NCBI RefSeq assembly: GCF_032118995.1
Contig: NC_092666.1
Coordinates: 10,304,501 to 10,368,500, forward strand
Direction: 5' to 3'
Source: Asterias amurensis
Lineage: Eukaryota; Echinodermata; Asteroidea; Forcipulatida; Asteriidae
DNA length: 64,000 nucleotides
The notes beneath the pieces were generated by a model that worked only from the letters and a program-made list of their open reading frames with translations, did no database searches and was not told the origin of the DNA. Every line of letters starts with the position of its first letter. The first letter of the stretch is position 1. Shown here in pieces: positions 45,901 through 57,000 of this stretch. A program made the translations under genes and the position numbers.

Positions 45901-48900
45901 TTGCAAAGGGAAACTTTGATTATTGGCTGTGAAGGGAAACTTTGATTATTGGCTGTGAAGGGAAACGTTGGTTATTGGCTGCGAAGCGAACGTTGGTTAT
46001 TGGCTGCGAAGGGAAGCGTTGGTTATTGATTGCGAAGGGAAACGTTGGTTATTGGCTGCGAAGGGAAACTTTGGTTATTGGTTGCGAAGGGAAACTTTGG
46101 TTATTGGTTGCGAAGGGAAACTTTGGTTATTGGTTGCAAAGGGAAACTTTGGTTATTGGTTGCAAAGGGAAACGTTGGTTATTGGTTGCAAAGGGAAACG
46201 TTGGTTATTGGCTGCGAAGGGAAATTTTGGTTATTGGCTGCGAAGGGAAATTTTGGTTATTGGCTGCGAAGGGAAACTTTGGTTATTGGCTGCGAAGGGA
46301 AATTTTGGTTATTGGCTGTGAATGGAAACTTTGGTTATTGGCTGTGAAGGGAAACTTTTTTTTTGCTGTGAAGGGAAACGATGGTTATTGGCTGTGAAGG
46401 GAAACGTTGGTTATTGGCTGTGAAGGGAAACGTTGGTTATTGGCTGTGAAGGGAAACGTTGGTTATTGGTTGCGAAGGGAAACGTTGGTTATTGGTTGCG
46501 AAGGGAAACGTTGGTTATTGGCTGCGAAGGGAAACGTTGGTTATTGGCCATGAAGGGAAACGTTGGTTATTGGCTGTAAAGGGAAACGTTGGTTATTGGT
46601 TGCAAAGGGAAACGTTGGTTATTGGTTGCGAAGGGAAACGTTGGTTATTGGCTGCGAAGGAAGCGTTGGTTATTGGCCATGAAGGGAAACTTTGGTTATT
46701 GGCTGTGAAGGGAAACGTTGGTTATTGGCTGTGAAGAGAAACGTTGGTTATTGGCTGTGAAGGGAAACTTTAGTTTTCCCTTTTCTTAATTCTCCTTTTT
46801 CTTGTGTCTTTTTTTAATTCTTATTTTTAAATGTCCTCTGTAACGCTTTGCCTGCCTGCCTGCCTGCCTGCCATGCACTGCTGTAAAAACTATTTATTTT
46901 TGAAACTTGTTTTGGGGGTGTTCCTTTTACTGATAATTTCCATCCCAATCAATCAATAGAATTTATTCGTCAGCAATATTAAACGATTAATTTAACATGA
47001 CTAAATTAATCATTTAGATATTCATAACTGAAAGAAATCATTGATTGATTAATGCTAATTGCAAAGTGTTCCATGTTGACATGGTCCAATACTAATTACT
47101 ATCGTGGAGCAATTTAAGGGGAGAATAGTTAGTTTTGTTTTTACCAAGTTCATCTTGAAAAAGTGATAGTCAGTTTGTGAATCGTGCACAGACTGATTTT
47201 TGATTTACAAGGTTTTTGAGCCTTTATGTTTTTTTTTTGTTTTTTTTTTTAATAATGTCTTATTACTAGAAGAAGTTTAACTTAATGAAAAGACAAAAGT
47301 TTTTTTTTTTTTTTTTTTTTTAATTGTTTTATTTTAACAATGTCTAATTACTAAGAAGTTTAACTTAATGAAAAGACAAAAGGGTCTCTAAGTGAACATG
47401 TTTATGCTAAATATTAGCAAGTTAATCATGCCAATGTAAAATGACAACATACTAAGGTCATCAGTTTCTTCCAAACCAAGGAAAAGTTCCAAGAGAAAAA
47501 AAAGCATCACTCTGGCCACGACCAAAATGCCCTGACATCAAGAAACTCTCTCAGAAATAAAAAAATTGGATGGCATCCCCATTGACAAAAAAAAATTGGA
47601 TGGCATCCCCATTGACAATAATAGTAGACAACATCAACAAGTACTGAGGCAAATAATTACAGAACCCTGCTTGTTATTGAGATCTGGGGTTAAACTTTTG
47701 CTTACAAGTTCTAGGCCTATTCATTTCCTATTCTATTCTAACCGACTTACCATAAATACATACCCAAATCACCTTTTACTTCGGGGGTGTCTTCTTTGTT
47801 CCTCGTGTTCCTCTTGCTCCTTTTTTTTTTTTTTTTTTTTTTTTTGCTCATTGCATGCTTCCTGTTGAATAAAACCCTAAAAACTGAGTTTGGAACGATT
47901 GTGTTGTTACATGATGTGCACTTAGTTGATGCAATTTACTCATCAGAAATATTAACGTTTAATTTAGCTCATCTAAATTAAACACTTTAATATTCCTTAC
48001 TGAATTTAATCTCATCAACTAAGAAGAGCCTGTTGCATAATTTCAATCTTATTTTGTTTTACACTGATTAGAGGTCGAAAGGGGAGATGAATCATTTTGT
48101 GCATAGTAGAATTGGATTCTCTCCGCCCCCCCCCCCCCCCACACACACACAATTTTAATTATCTACATACAAAAAAAAAATGATAAAATTATTCATCAGA
48201 AATATTAAATGTTAAATAAAATTTAACCATTTTAATATTGCCAACTGAACAAATTTCCATCTTGTAGGGAAAAAAGCAGATAATTATTTTCAATTACACA
48301 AACCTTAAATTATATGGTTCACTGCTAACGCAGGCCTTAGCTATGTATCTACTTTTTTTGTTTAAGAAATAAATAATTCACAAACTTACTCAGGTTTTTC
48401 ATGTTCTTTATTGGGCTTGGTTTTATAGGGTTTGGGTTTTTTACATTGGAAACAGACAACATTATCAGTTAACATTAATATTGTAACAATTGAGTCTTTC
48501 TAGAAGGAAAAACTGTGAGATGTTTGTATTTGAACACAAGTTTTTTTTTTTTTCTATAGAAACTCTTAAATGATTTTCTTATTGACCTTAATTTTATAAA
48601 GAGAACTAAAGTGATTTTTTTATTTTTTTTAGTGCGAAAGGGTCTGTAAAAAAATTCTGACCAACTAATGAATTAATTTTGACAAGTGTAGCTTTAAAAT
48701 GACAACAACAGATGCTCATCAGCTTCTTCCAAACTGGGAAATCTTCCAAGAGAAATTAGTTTACTTCAATGCATCACTCTGGCCACGACCAAAATGCCCT
48801 GACAACCAAGAAAATCCTCTCAGAGAAAAATAGTAGATGACATCACCAATGACCAAATTTGTAGACAACATCAACAAGTACGAGAAAAGTTACCTGCTAC

Positions 48901-49557
48901 TTATTGGGAAAGAACGGGTTAGATTTTCACTTACCACTTAACGTCATCTTAATGATCTTGTCTTGTCTTACCACTTGGTCGACTTGCTTGTAGCCACACC
49001 CATATCACACAATCCACAGATAAAAGTTTAAGTTCTGACAACAGTCAGCAAAAATGTGTTCAGTTTTGAAACACAAAACCAAAGTCTCTTTTAAAGTTCT
49101 TGCCTTGTCACTTGGACGACTTGTAGCCACACCCATACCACACAATCCACAGATAAAAAGTTTAAGTTCTGACAACAGTCAGCAAAAATGTGTTCAGTTT
49201 TGAAACACAAAACCAAAGTCTCTTTTAAAGTTCTTGTCTTGTCACTTGGACGACTTGAAGCCACACCCATACCACACAATCCACAGATAAAAGTTTTAAA
49301 GTTCTGACAACAGCCAGCAGAAATAAGTGTCAACAATAAACAATTCTCAAATTCAATACATCAAGTCCTCTTTTTAATGTAATTCAGTTCCAAATAGAGC
49401 TTCTCTCACCAATCTTGACGGAGCTCGCAAGCAAAAAGCGAAAGTTCAACAGGAGAATGAGTCGATTTAAATGTTCAATTCCTCGTACAGTTCTGGTTGT
49501 TATCAGAAGATTGTTCAAACTCCTGGACCTCTCCAGCTCTACTCGCAAGCTCAACAT
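42947..49557 (-). CDS. Candidate orphan gene: small Cys-containing protein from short exons (hypothetical)
   Basis: Four minus-strand blocks splice in phase: 49410-49557 (ATG at 49557, donor GTGAGA), 45329-45371 (acceptor TTGTTTTCTTGCAG, donor GTAATG), 43823-43935 (acceptor TTTCTTTGCCCTGCAG, donor GTAAGT), 42947-42978 (acceptor TTGTTTCCATCCGCAG, stop at 42949-42947). The product is 111 residues: a hydrophobic stretch near residues 33-46 (LILLLNFRFLLASS), then NFTPGKCC, EPDC and RRCSWSC in a short Cys-rich tail. Two more phase-compatible blocks, ~44758-44832 (phase 1 to 1) and ~44556-44611 (phase 1 to 2), could replace the 43-nt exon. The third exon's 3' part and donor come from a family A MITE end. 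No homology recognised. Weak points: tiny exons, a doubtful ATG context, and two GTAATG donors. It could instead be a non-coding transcript or chance. Confidence 0.28.
43504..43838 (-). mobile_element. Family A MITE, truncated (inverted)
   Basis: Begins inside the element (GTGTATCTCAACATATGCAT) and runs to ACCATTAGTGTCCAGCGCCT. Its outer end reads, on the minus strand, AGGCGCTGGACACTAATG/GTAAGT, where most copies have GGTAATT. Confidence 0.8.
44256..44370 (-). mobile_element. Family A MITE fragment
   Basis: TTTAAAGACACTGGGCACTA through CTCACTTGGTGTATCTCAAC to TTGAACTCAATTGG; remainder missing. Confidence 0.75.
44950..45075. mobile_element. Small inverted-repeat element (GGCAGCAGACTTAC type)
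   Basis: Left: ACTAGGTACCAGCAGACTTA; right: TACTTGGTAAGTCTGCTGCC. About 125 bp. Its termini also bracket the composite element at 51025-51375. Confidence 0.6.
45421..46770 (+). repeat. 26-bp minisatellite, ~50 copies
   Basis: Unit GGCTGCGAAGGGAAACGTTG + GTTATT, varying mainly at GCG/GTG/GCA and CGTT/CTTT. Because 26 is not a multiple of three and the unit has no stop in any phase, all three forward frames stay open for 100-150 codons and spell a 26-residue repeat (e.g. GYWLRRETLVIGCEGK). Composition and placement argue for a minisatellite, not a gene. Confidence 0.95.
46849..46872 (+). repeat. (CTGC)n microsatellite
   Basis: Six CTGC/CCTG units just downstream of the 26-bp array. Confidence 0.9.
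46960..48890 (+). repeat. Diverged tandem duplications of intergenic/intronic sequence
   Basis: The block ATTCATCAGAAATATTAAA with following TTTAA-rich dyads recurs near 46960, 47935 and 48190. The block TGCATCACTCTGGCCACGAC with CAAAATGCCCTGACA recurs near 47505 and 48770. Divergence and homopolymer runs suggest old duplication. A short open frame over the 48770 block (~46 codons) is not preserved in its sister copy, so no gene is called. Confidence 0.65.
48955..49330 (+). repeat. ~133-bp tandem repeat, nearly three copies
   Basis: AGCCACACCCATACCACACA recurs at about 48992, 49125 and 49259 (spacing 133-134), followed each time by CAGATAAAAGTTT and CTGACAACAGTCAGCA. The copies are very similar, so recently expanded. 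Unit length is not a multiple of three. Confidence 0.9.
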
Positions 49558-50329
49558 CAAAGTTGGTCCATGCCACCAGCGTGTTGGTTGTGTACGCCGG
49601 CGACAATGTGCTGTCCAACTTCGAGGAATTCTCTGCCTAGCGAAAACTCCGAGGGAAAAACTCTGAGGGAGTTCTCAAGCCGGGCTGTAAACTCGACTAC
49701 AAAATTAGACCACTGTGAGATGTGCTCATAAAGAAAGGCTTGGGTGAAATACTTGACCAAAAGTCCTCATGTCAAAAGTCACTTTTTTCTTTGCAAATTT
49801 GAGTACATTTTTACCTACAAAATGCCGTAGTGGTGTTCTCAGTACTACAATTTGACTGATACATTTTGTTTCACATTATGAATAATGAAATTTGTATGAT
49901 AAAGTTCAACCGAAACGCGAGGTCCAAAATACAGCCAAGTGAAGAGTAGCCATGTTGTCCGCCGCCGCCTCGTGTGTAGAACTAAAACCATGCGGTCTTG
50001 CTGCGTCCTTTTCTATGTTAAAAGCGCAAAGACGATAAATCTGCATATCAATGCCGATTTGGCATGCATTATACTGAATTGGTTTGATAACAATCTTGTC
50101 CAATAACATTGTGCGAATCTGGGCCGATAACAATGTGCGGAATTTCTTGAACGGGAAGAAATTTCAACCCGAAGGAATAATGGACCAGCCCTGGGGCAGC
50201 TGTTTATAAATCACTGAATACAATTTGTGAATACTGCTCTAAAATGAGGGAGGTTCGATTCTCATCCACGGGGGCCTTGCAGTTTTTCCTCTCCACGTTG
50301 AGACTCAAAACTAGTGTTATTGTCAGTGT

Positions 50330-50540
50330 TGGGGTCAAATCGAATAAATAATATAAATCTCATTTCCAAAGCTGATTATTGTGAGCGCTCTGGGCCTCTC
50401 TTTGATAATTTAAAATTGCTAAAATTCGTTGACCTTTATCATCTTAACTTAGAAAAATGTATGTATAAATATATGAATAATCTTTTACCTGCTTGTTTCA
50501 ACTCCAGTTTTACACTAACCTCAAACATCCATTCCTAATG
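50330..50540 (+). mobile_element. LINE reverse-transcriptase C-terminal fragment
   Basis: A ~65-codon frame reads GPLFDNLKLLKFVDLYHLNL, CMYKYMNNLLPACFN and SNIHS. This matches the stretch just after the RT domain in many animal LINE ORF2 proteins (pattern L..L.I..L......F.Y....NLLP..F...F). Nothing else of the LINE is attached; a dead 5'-truncated relic. Confidence 0.6.
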
Positions 50541-50565
50541 TTACCCGCAGCACTGCTGTAGGACA

Positions 50566-50650
50566 AAGCCTGGCATTTTTGTGGACAGTTGATTCAAATC
50601 AGATATTTTGTTAATTTTGCTATGATAAAATCACAAGGGGGTAAGTCCTA
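50566..50650 (+). repeat. Stray unit related to the 32.2-kb satellite
   Basis: AAGCCTGGCATTTTTGTGG ... GATAAAATCACAAGGGGGTA matches the satellite at 32160-32830 in order and spacing, 18 kb away. Confidence 0.5.
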
Positions 50651-51024
50651 AACACATAATTATTGGTAAATAATACAACCGTTATTCACAACCTTTTCTT
50701 TTCTCAGTTTATTGTTTTCTAACAGCAAACGTTTCCCACAGCCTCTCTAAAAAATCGAGAAGTCTTTCACGCTAAAAGTTTCTCAACCTTTGTATATTTA
50801 TATAATTATAACAACATCTCAGTGTATCAAAGATGGGCAAGGAAAAAGCCCATTCCTTTTTTATTGAGTATTATATCCTTAATTCAGCAAAAATGTTATG
50901 CAGCGTTTCTTGGGAACAATATTTATTGTTTTGTGACATGCAAAATATCTCTAAAGCTACTCGTCAAAGGTAAGTCTGTAGAAAACAAAAAGCACAAGAC
51001 CAATAGGTCTGTGTAGAAGAAAGG

Positions 51025-51375
51025 AGACTTTAAGGCGCTAGGGGGCAGCAGACATACCAGGACCAGGTAACTTTCCAGTTGGTGCGTTCGTTTCGCTTCC
51101 CTGGGTCGATCCCGGTCTGCCCCGATACGTTCGAATAGCTTTGGCGGGGCTCACCCGGGTCAGCCCCAAGTGCCCTGCTTGTGGAATGGGTCACTTTGGG
51201 TGAGCTGATGTGCACTACGAGAGGGCGAGTGTGATCTTTCGATTAGCTCTTGTCAGGGGCTCACCTAAGTGAGCATTGCGAGGTAGACCCAGCCAGGGAA
51301 GCTAAACGAACGCACCCATTGCATTACCGAGAATGATGAAATTTACCCGTTAAGTCTGCTGCCACCAAGCGTCCT
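51025..51375. mobile_element. Fold-back element nested inside another inverted-repeat element
   Basis: Outer ends: GGCGCTAGGGGGCAGCAGAC (left) and GTCTGCTGCCACCAAGCGTC (right), as in 44950-45075. Inside, 51081-51318 is a second palindrome with termini GGTGCGTTCGTTTCGCTTCC and its near complement ending GAACGCACC, plus inner GGGGCTCACC/GGTGAGC arms. The inner element is GC-rich compared with its host. Confidence 0.65.
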
Positions 51376-51547
51376 AAAAGTTCCATTTTACACTTACTTT
51401 TAAAGCTTCAACGTGGGTGTAAATAATAACGCGTGTCTTTGGCACTGACATTTCTCTGGTTTGAATAATCACTCCATGAATGAGACATAAAACTTTGTCA
51501 TCAAACCCTACTAACACAGTTCAATCAAATTAACGCATTCAAGCTAA

Positions 51548-51863
51548 TACAAGAGTTCCAGTACTTTTTGTAAGACACAAACACAATGTCCACATAATAT
51601 TGACATTGAACGGTTTAAAGATATGTTGGTAGAAAGTTTCATTAAAGTATTTTACTTGCTTCGGTGCTGTAATTTTTGAGAAATGATTAAAACAATATGA
51701 CTGTAATTTTCGTCTCAGGAGACGAACGTTATTTAAACATGAGCACTGTATTTACCAGTATGGGTTTTTAAAAAGTTTGGTTTTATCTTCAAATCGTGTG
51801 AATTTAATGTCATTCTATGTTTTGTGTCCAACAAAAAAGTATCCAAACCCTTTAAGTTCGGGT
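51548..51863. mobile_element. Fold-back MITE, family D
   Basis: Left TTCCAGTACTTTTTGTAAGA with CACAATGTCCACA; right GTGTCCAACAAAAAAGTATC with CAAACCCTTTAA. The centre holds TTTCGTCTCAGGAGACGAA, a perfect short dyad. Confidence 0.7.
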
Positions 51864-52111
51864 TACTCGGCTGTTTACCAAAATCTGTCTCTACACTTAA
51901 AGGGCTATAAAAAAAACGGCAGTCTATGTTTTACTAGGACACTTTGTGCATTTAAATCTTTTTAAAATGTTTTTTCTTTGTTAAGCCTGAAGAATGCACG
52001 AGAAGCGTTAAGCTTTTTATTACTACGGTACATAAGCTTTACAGTTTAACTGAGTTTTGAAAAATTTGGGTGATGTGGAATCTCAGCTAAGCACGTTGGC
52101 CGGAACTAGCC

Positions 52112-52485
52112 TTAAAGCCGTTGGACCCTTTCGGTACAGAAACAAAAAAAGTCACAGATTTACAAATAACTTCAAGGGTTTACAAAAGGTAGTGGTGAAA
52201 GACTTCTCTTGAAATATTATTCCATGAAATGCTTTACTTTTTGAGAAAACAGTAAAACAATATCAATTATCGATATTGAGAATTACGGACTTATTTTAAA
52301 CACATGTCATGACACGGCGAAACATGCGGAAACAAGGGTTGCTTTTCCCGTTATTGTCTCCCGACTTCGATGACCGATTGAGCCTAAATTTTCACAGGTT
52401 TGTTATTACTTATATAGAAGTTGTGATACACGAAGTGTGGGCCTTGGACAGTACTGTTTACCGAAAGGGTACAATGGCTTTAAAC
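52112..52485 (+). mobile_element. TTAA-flanked MITE, family B (full length)
   Basis: TTAAAGCCGTTGGACCCTTT to AAAGGGTACAATGGCTTTAA; interior TCATGACACGGCGAAACATG. Best-preserved copy of the family in the window. Confidence 0.8.
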
Positions 52486-52840
52486 TGCTTTAGACAATGC
52501 TCACCAAAATATTGTTTCTACACAACCTATGCATAGCTTCACACCTAGGACTACGTGTTTTTCTCCCCACACCCAGTGTTTCGACATCCTTATACAAAAT
52601 TGTTCCTCAGCCTATAAACCAACATCCTAAGACTAGATCGTGAGGGTAATCTGAACGGAAGGTTGCCGGAACGTAGAGCAATCACCCCTACACCGTAAAA
52701 ACAAAACGTCAGTGTCCCCACAAAATCCACAAATTATTTATAAAACAGTAGGTACTTCAGTAGAAAGATGTTACAAATAATTAGTGCTAAATTAGGCCTG
52801 TAGTGCTAATTAGTTCACTTGTTTGACTATTTACAGCCCA

Positions 52841-53024
52841 GGGCCCAAATTCATAGCGCTGCTTGGGCACAAACAAATGGCTAAGCACAACATAATAATT
52901 CTTACCAGAATATGATTACCAGCTAAACTACCATGTCATATATACAATATGTGACGGGTATCCTGCTTGTTTATGCTTAGCAAAACACTGCAGCTTACAA
53001 CAGCTCTATGAAGTTGGGCCCAGG
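52841..53024. mobile_element. GGGCCC-type MITE
   Basis: GGGCCCAAATTCATAGCGCT left, AGCTCTATGAAGTTGGGCCC right; interior GATTACCAGCTAAACTACC. Non-coding. Confidence 0.75.
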
Positions 53025-53294
53025 ATGATGGCGACGCCATTTTGGTTCTCAAACTATACACACACATACAATACTATTGGGAAGACAAGTACATAACAAC
53101 AATTGCATAGGAACAGGCTTTATTTGCCATAAGTGTGGTCTTTGATTGCTAAATACCAAAGCCACCACCACTAACAGTTACCCCCACCCCCCACCCAAAA
53201 TCCCAAACTCTGAAATCTACACGTACAAAACCTCATTGCAGATAAAAAGTGCGTATTAAACAAGCAGTCAATATTCTCTGCAGATTAACAGTCC

Positions 53295-53420
53295 GTTACT
53301 GAATTGGCGGCTAATAGCTATACGGCTACGACTGTTGCTAGGGACGTCCAGTTCATTCACGCATGATGACCCGGACATCAAGCCAGAGCCATAGCTGTAG
53401 CCGTCTATTCGGACATGGCT
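53295..53420. mobile_element. Small inverted-repeat element (GGCGGCTA type)
   Basis: GAATTGGCGGCTAATAGCTA left and ATAGCTGTAGCCGTCTATTC right. A related end (GAATTGGCGGCTACAGCTAC) lies at ~42507. Confidence 0.5.
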
Positions 53421-53642
53421 TTGGCATGGTTTTATTTAATCAAATTTGCAAGCTTAGCTGCCATCTTGGAAATGTTGTACACAAAGGCTATGTGCGTGAA
53501 AGTGAGGCTAGGAGGCAGTGAGGGGCAAGTTAAACATGTGGGAAAAAAGTGGGTAGTGCTTAAGTGTGTTGAACATCTAAACACTGTTTATAGAGTGTAG
53601 ATTCGACCGGGGTAGATTGTCAATCAAACAGACAGGTGCGTT

Positions 53643-54036
53643 TTAAAGGGTCTATGTACTTTTTGAATGACCAAAAAAACACATAATGTCCACAGATTTT
53701 ACACTAAACTTACACAGTTTGAAGATAATGATAGTAGAAAGCTTCCCTGGAAATATAACTTGTTACGTGCTGTAGTTTTTTTTGAGAAATGAGCAAAACA
53801 ATACCATGAAATAATTTTCGTTTGAGTGATCATGAGACGAAAATTGTTTTAGCATGTAAAACGTTTTTATTTCATGACATTGTTGTACTCATTTATCCAA
53901 AACTACAGCACCTCTGCAGCAACTAACAATTTGAGGTACGCTTTCTTCTACCGTTATCCTCAAACGGTGTAAGTTTAATGTAAGTCTGTGGATATTGTGT
54001 TTTGTGTTACAAAAAGTACCCAAATCCTTTAAGGTA
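53643..54036. mobile_element. TTAA-flanked fold-back MITE, family D
   Basis: TTAAAGGGTCTATGTACTTT to AAAAGTACCCAAATCCTTTAA-like end; arms share ATAATGATAGTAGAAAGC and its complement. Second copy at 51548-51863. Confidence 0.75.
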
Positions 54037-54039
54037 AAA

Positions 54040-56830
54040 TGTTAAAATCTTCTTAATCCTGGAGAAGGCTCGCTGATCGCAATTGAAAAACAAAACAAAA
54101 CAAAATTCTGCTCAACCGGCGTAACTTTTGACAAACAAGACTAAGCCCACTTTTGACACCATATAGTAACCCTAGCTAGGAGTTATCAAAGCAACCTGCA
54201 TCTCAAAAGGAGCTAATGAAGAAATAAACAAACTGTTGATGTGGAATGTTTGGTTTAGGAAACACTTTGTACACAGCATTACTTGCATCATCAAACTTAA
54301 TGAACACTATAGTAACTTGTCACATTTGGCAAAGTTTCAGCTTCAATTTTCCTGATACCCTCTTTGAATAAAGATAATGTACAGCATCAACAACATTGAA
54401 TAGGCTCAAGAGGAATTGCCGAAATCGATACGTGTTTCAAAAATCAGTTTGTGAATGTTAATAATGTTATAACCGTTATTTTCTGAAAATAAATATTCAA
54501 TGCGTTTTCCTATCTTTAAATTCCTCAAAAACCCCCTTGGTAAGTTCTGAGTTACACAAAATACTGAATCTATAAAAGAAAACAATCGTAAAAAATAACC
54601 CTGTTTATCCAGTCTTATATTACGCCAAAAACAGTTCTAGTTGAACAAATCTGTATACCTTTAAAACTCCCTGGAACCTAATGAACTGTCTCAGTTTTCA
54701 CAGCAACACAAATAAATTAAATTAAGAAAACACACTTCAACTCTTTATATACATCCTTAAAGTACAATATTGAGAGTTAATTTCTTTCATTAAAAAATGA
54801 TTGATTGATCACTTGAATTCATACTCTCTGATAATCTTTTACTAGGGCCAGGATAATAAGTATGTTTTAAATTCAAGTGAAACTTCAATCCATTTTTAGC
54901 TGTTACTGCTTGAGGCTCTCTAAAACAAAATCAAATTTCAAAACGATAACGAAACGTTTTCTGTACAACAATTTAAGATACATTTCCGTTGGTAATCTAC
55001 CCAAATGATTGAAATTACCTCTAATGTGTACTATTACATATGGGAACAAATTAAACCAAAATTTTAACAGAAGAATAAGCTAAGAAAAGTTGACAGTACA
55101 ACATATAGTATTATAAATAGTGGAATTGATTTCTCGTTTGTACTTCTGAAAGAAAACAATCCCAACAACTGTTTGCAAACTGCCTTAAAACCTTCCTTTC
55201 AAACCCAATTGTAGGTTTGTATGCCCGTTTGTACTACTGGCAACAACATCGCAATCCCTTCTTTAAGGCTTATAAAAGTGTTTAATTATTTACAGGGGTT
55301 TACAATTAACTGCTTGATAACTCCTCCTGTTGCCCCTTACAGACGTAGAACTGTTTTACAAATCGTATGGGTGATGTCATTTTACACAACCCGGAAACCT
55401 TTACGTGTACAAGTATTTTGTTTCAAATGTAAGACGATGTAGAACTATTTATCTGTTGGACTAAAAGGATGTCGCAATTACCTTTCTTAAATAAATTATA
55501 TACATGCCTTGCCAGAGAATAAGATCGGAACCGAAAGCTCCAACTTTAAAGGGAAAGTTGTGTATGAATGAAAGGAAGACATTCTCAACGAACCGTTATT
55601 TGTTATCAAGTATACCCTAAAACGTTACATTTTAAAACGTTACACCTTAAAACGAAACGTTATTTTAGTGGATTCGAATCCCTCTACTTTTAGTACATGG
55701 AATTCACTGAATACCAAACACCAGTTTAAGGTTTAAACGAAATGGTTATTATTTATCCTGATGCAAATAATTATGTTGTTGTAACTAATTGTGACACATT
55801 CACTCTCGAAAGAAAACATGACTGTTCAGTCCTCTACTTTTTGAGGAACTAATACATAACTCGTTTGATAGGTGTATATTAAGTACATATGAATGCATAC
55901 AACCATCCTAACTATGTATAATTCGGTCACCAAGTTGTCTTTTAACCTGCAACAAACTTTCTTATGCATTGCTTCTTCTTGTTCCAAATTGTCATAAAAA
56001 AAAACAAAGAAAAAAAAAAAGGTTTAGAGCAATTGTATCCGAAACAAACTTGTTCTAAGGTTAGCTATTTCTTATACAAAATCATTCTCAGTACTGCTGG
56101 GAAATTAAGAACTGATTGAAAATTAATGATGTAAATTCTTCAATGAAATCATCCTTCGTTTGATCGTTTCGTAAACAATTCTTTCAAACATAAAAACAAA
56201 TTATGCTTTCTTAAATTCCAATAGTCAAAGGAAAACATCCAGAGTTGTGTCTGTATTTGGTTTTGAAAAAAGTATAAATTTGTTTACTGTCTTGTTATCA
56301 GAGGTAAAAATAAACCTCTGATCAATTTCAGTAACGAGAGAAGAAGGGTTGAACATTAACAATGTCCAATTATGTTTCTTTGTTTCAGCCTCCTACGTAC
56401 AAGTTAAATTGTTTTCCGACTTGTGTTCATTTGCACACACACTTCCACACTAAGTATAAAAAAAGCTGTCACTTTATAAAAAAGTCTAAATATTAATGTT
56501 TTGCTTTCAAGTTTTAAGCTTTGCCACCATGTGTGACAATGATTGGTTTCAAATATATACAAATACTACATTGGTGTACTCCTTACAAAAAAAATCCTAC
56601 ATCAATGTTATAATACAAAAGCAGTTTATAAATCCACTACTTTTTGTGTGTGCTGTATTTAAAGCTCATTGCTGCTTGTGAATAAATGAATACATTTTAC
56701 AAACTAAAACGACTGGTGATACTTCAAATGTTAACAAACTGTTGTTGTTCATGTGTCTGTTTTCCTTGAATAATTCCGTTGACAGATTTTGCTACACAAC
56801 TTTGGAAGAGAGCCATTGGTCTAAAAATCC
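54040..56830. other. AT-rich intergenic stretch, no gene seen
   Basis: About 2.8 kb without a convincing ORF, domain, repeat terminus or splice pattern on either strand. Short frames (e.g. 55221-55442 plus) have no recognisable family and no flanking splice signals. Tandem short CGTTAC/AACGTTA motifs occur near 55620. Confidence 0.5.
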
Positions 56831-56842
56831 AGTTAATTACCC

Positions 56843-57000
56843 CGTCCCCCCCCCCAACCCCAACCCCCCCCCCAAAAAAAAAAAAAATAAATAAATAAAT
56901 AAATAAATAAAAAAAATAATAATAATAATAATAATAAAATAAAATAAAATAAAATAATATAAATAAAAAAATAAAAATAAAAAATAAAAATAATCATCCA
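56843..57000. repeat. C-run plus (AAAT)n/(AAT)n/(AAAAT)n low-complexity block
   Basis: CCCCCCCCCC and ACCCCAACCCC tracts (minus strand G-rich, quadruplex-capable) run straight into ~120 bp of AAAT, AAT and AAAAT repeats. Confidence 0.9.

Noticed and set aside
45634-46734. Overlapping ORFs up to 151 codons in three forward frames
   Set aside because: Direct consequence of a stop-free 26-bp tandem unit; treated as minisatellite.
48674-48820. 46-codon plus-strand frame (DAHQLLPNWEIFQEKL)
   Set aside because: Protein-like at first sight, but the duplicated sister segment at 47440-47560 does not preserve the frame and there is no splice support.
49557-49760. Minus-strand frame of ~67 codons ending GGMDQL
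   Set aside because: It has no ATG (opens at TTG), no domain, and ends just where the better-supported ATG at 49557 begins.
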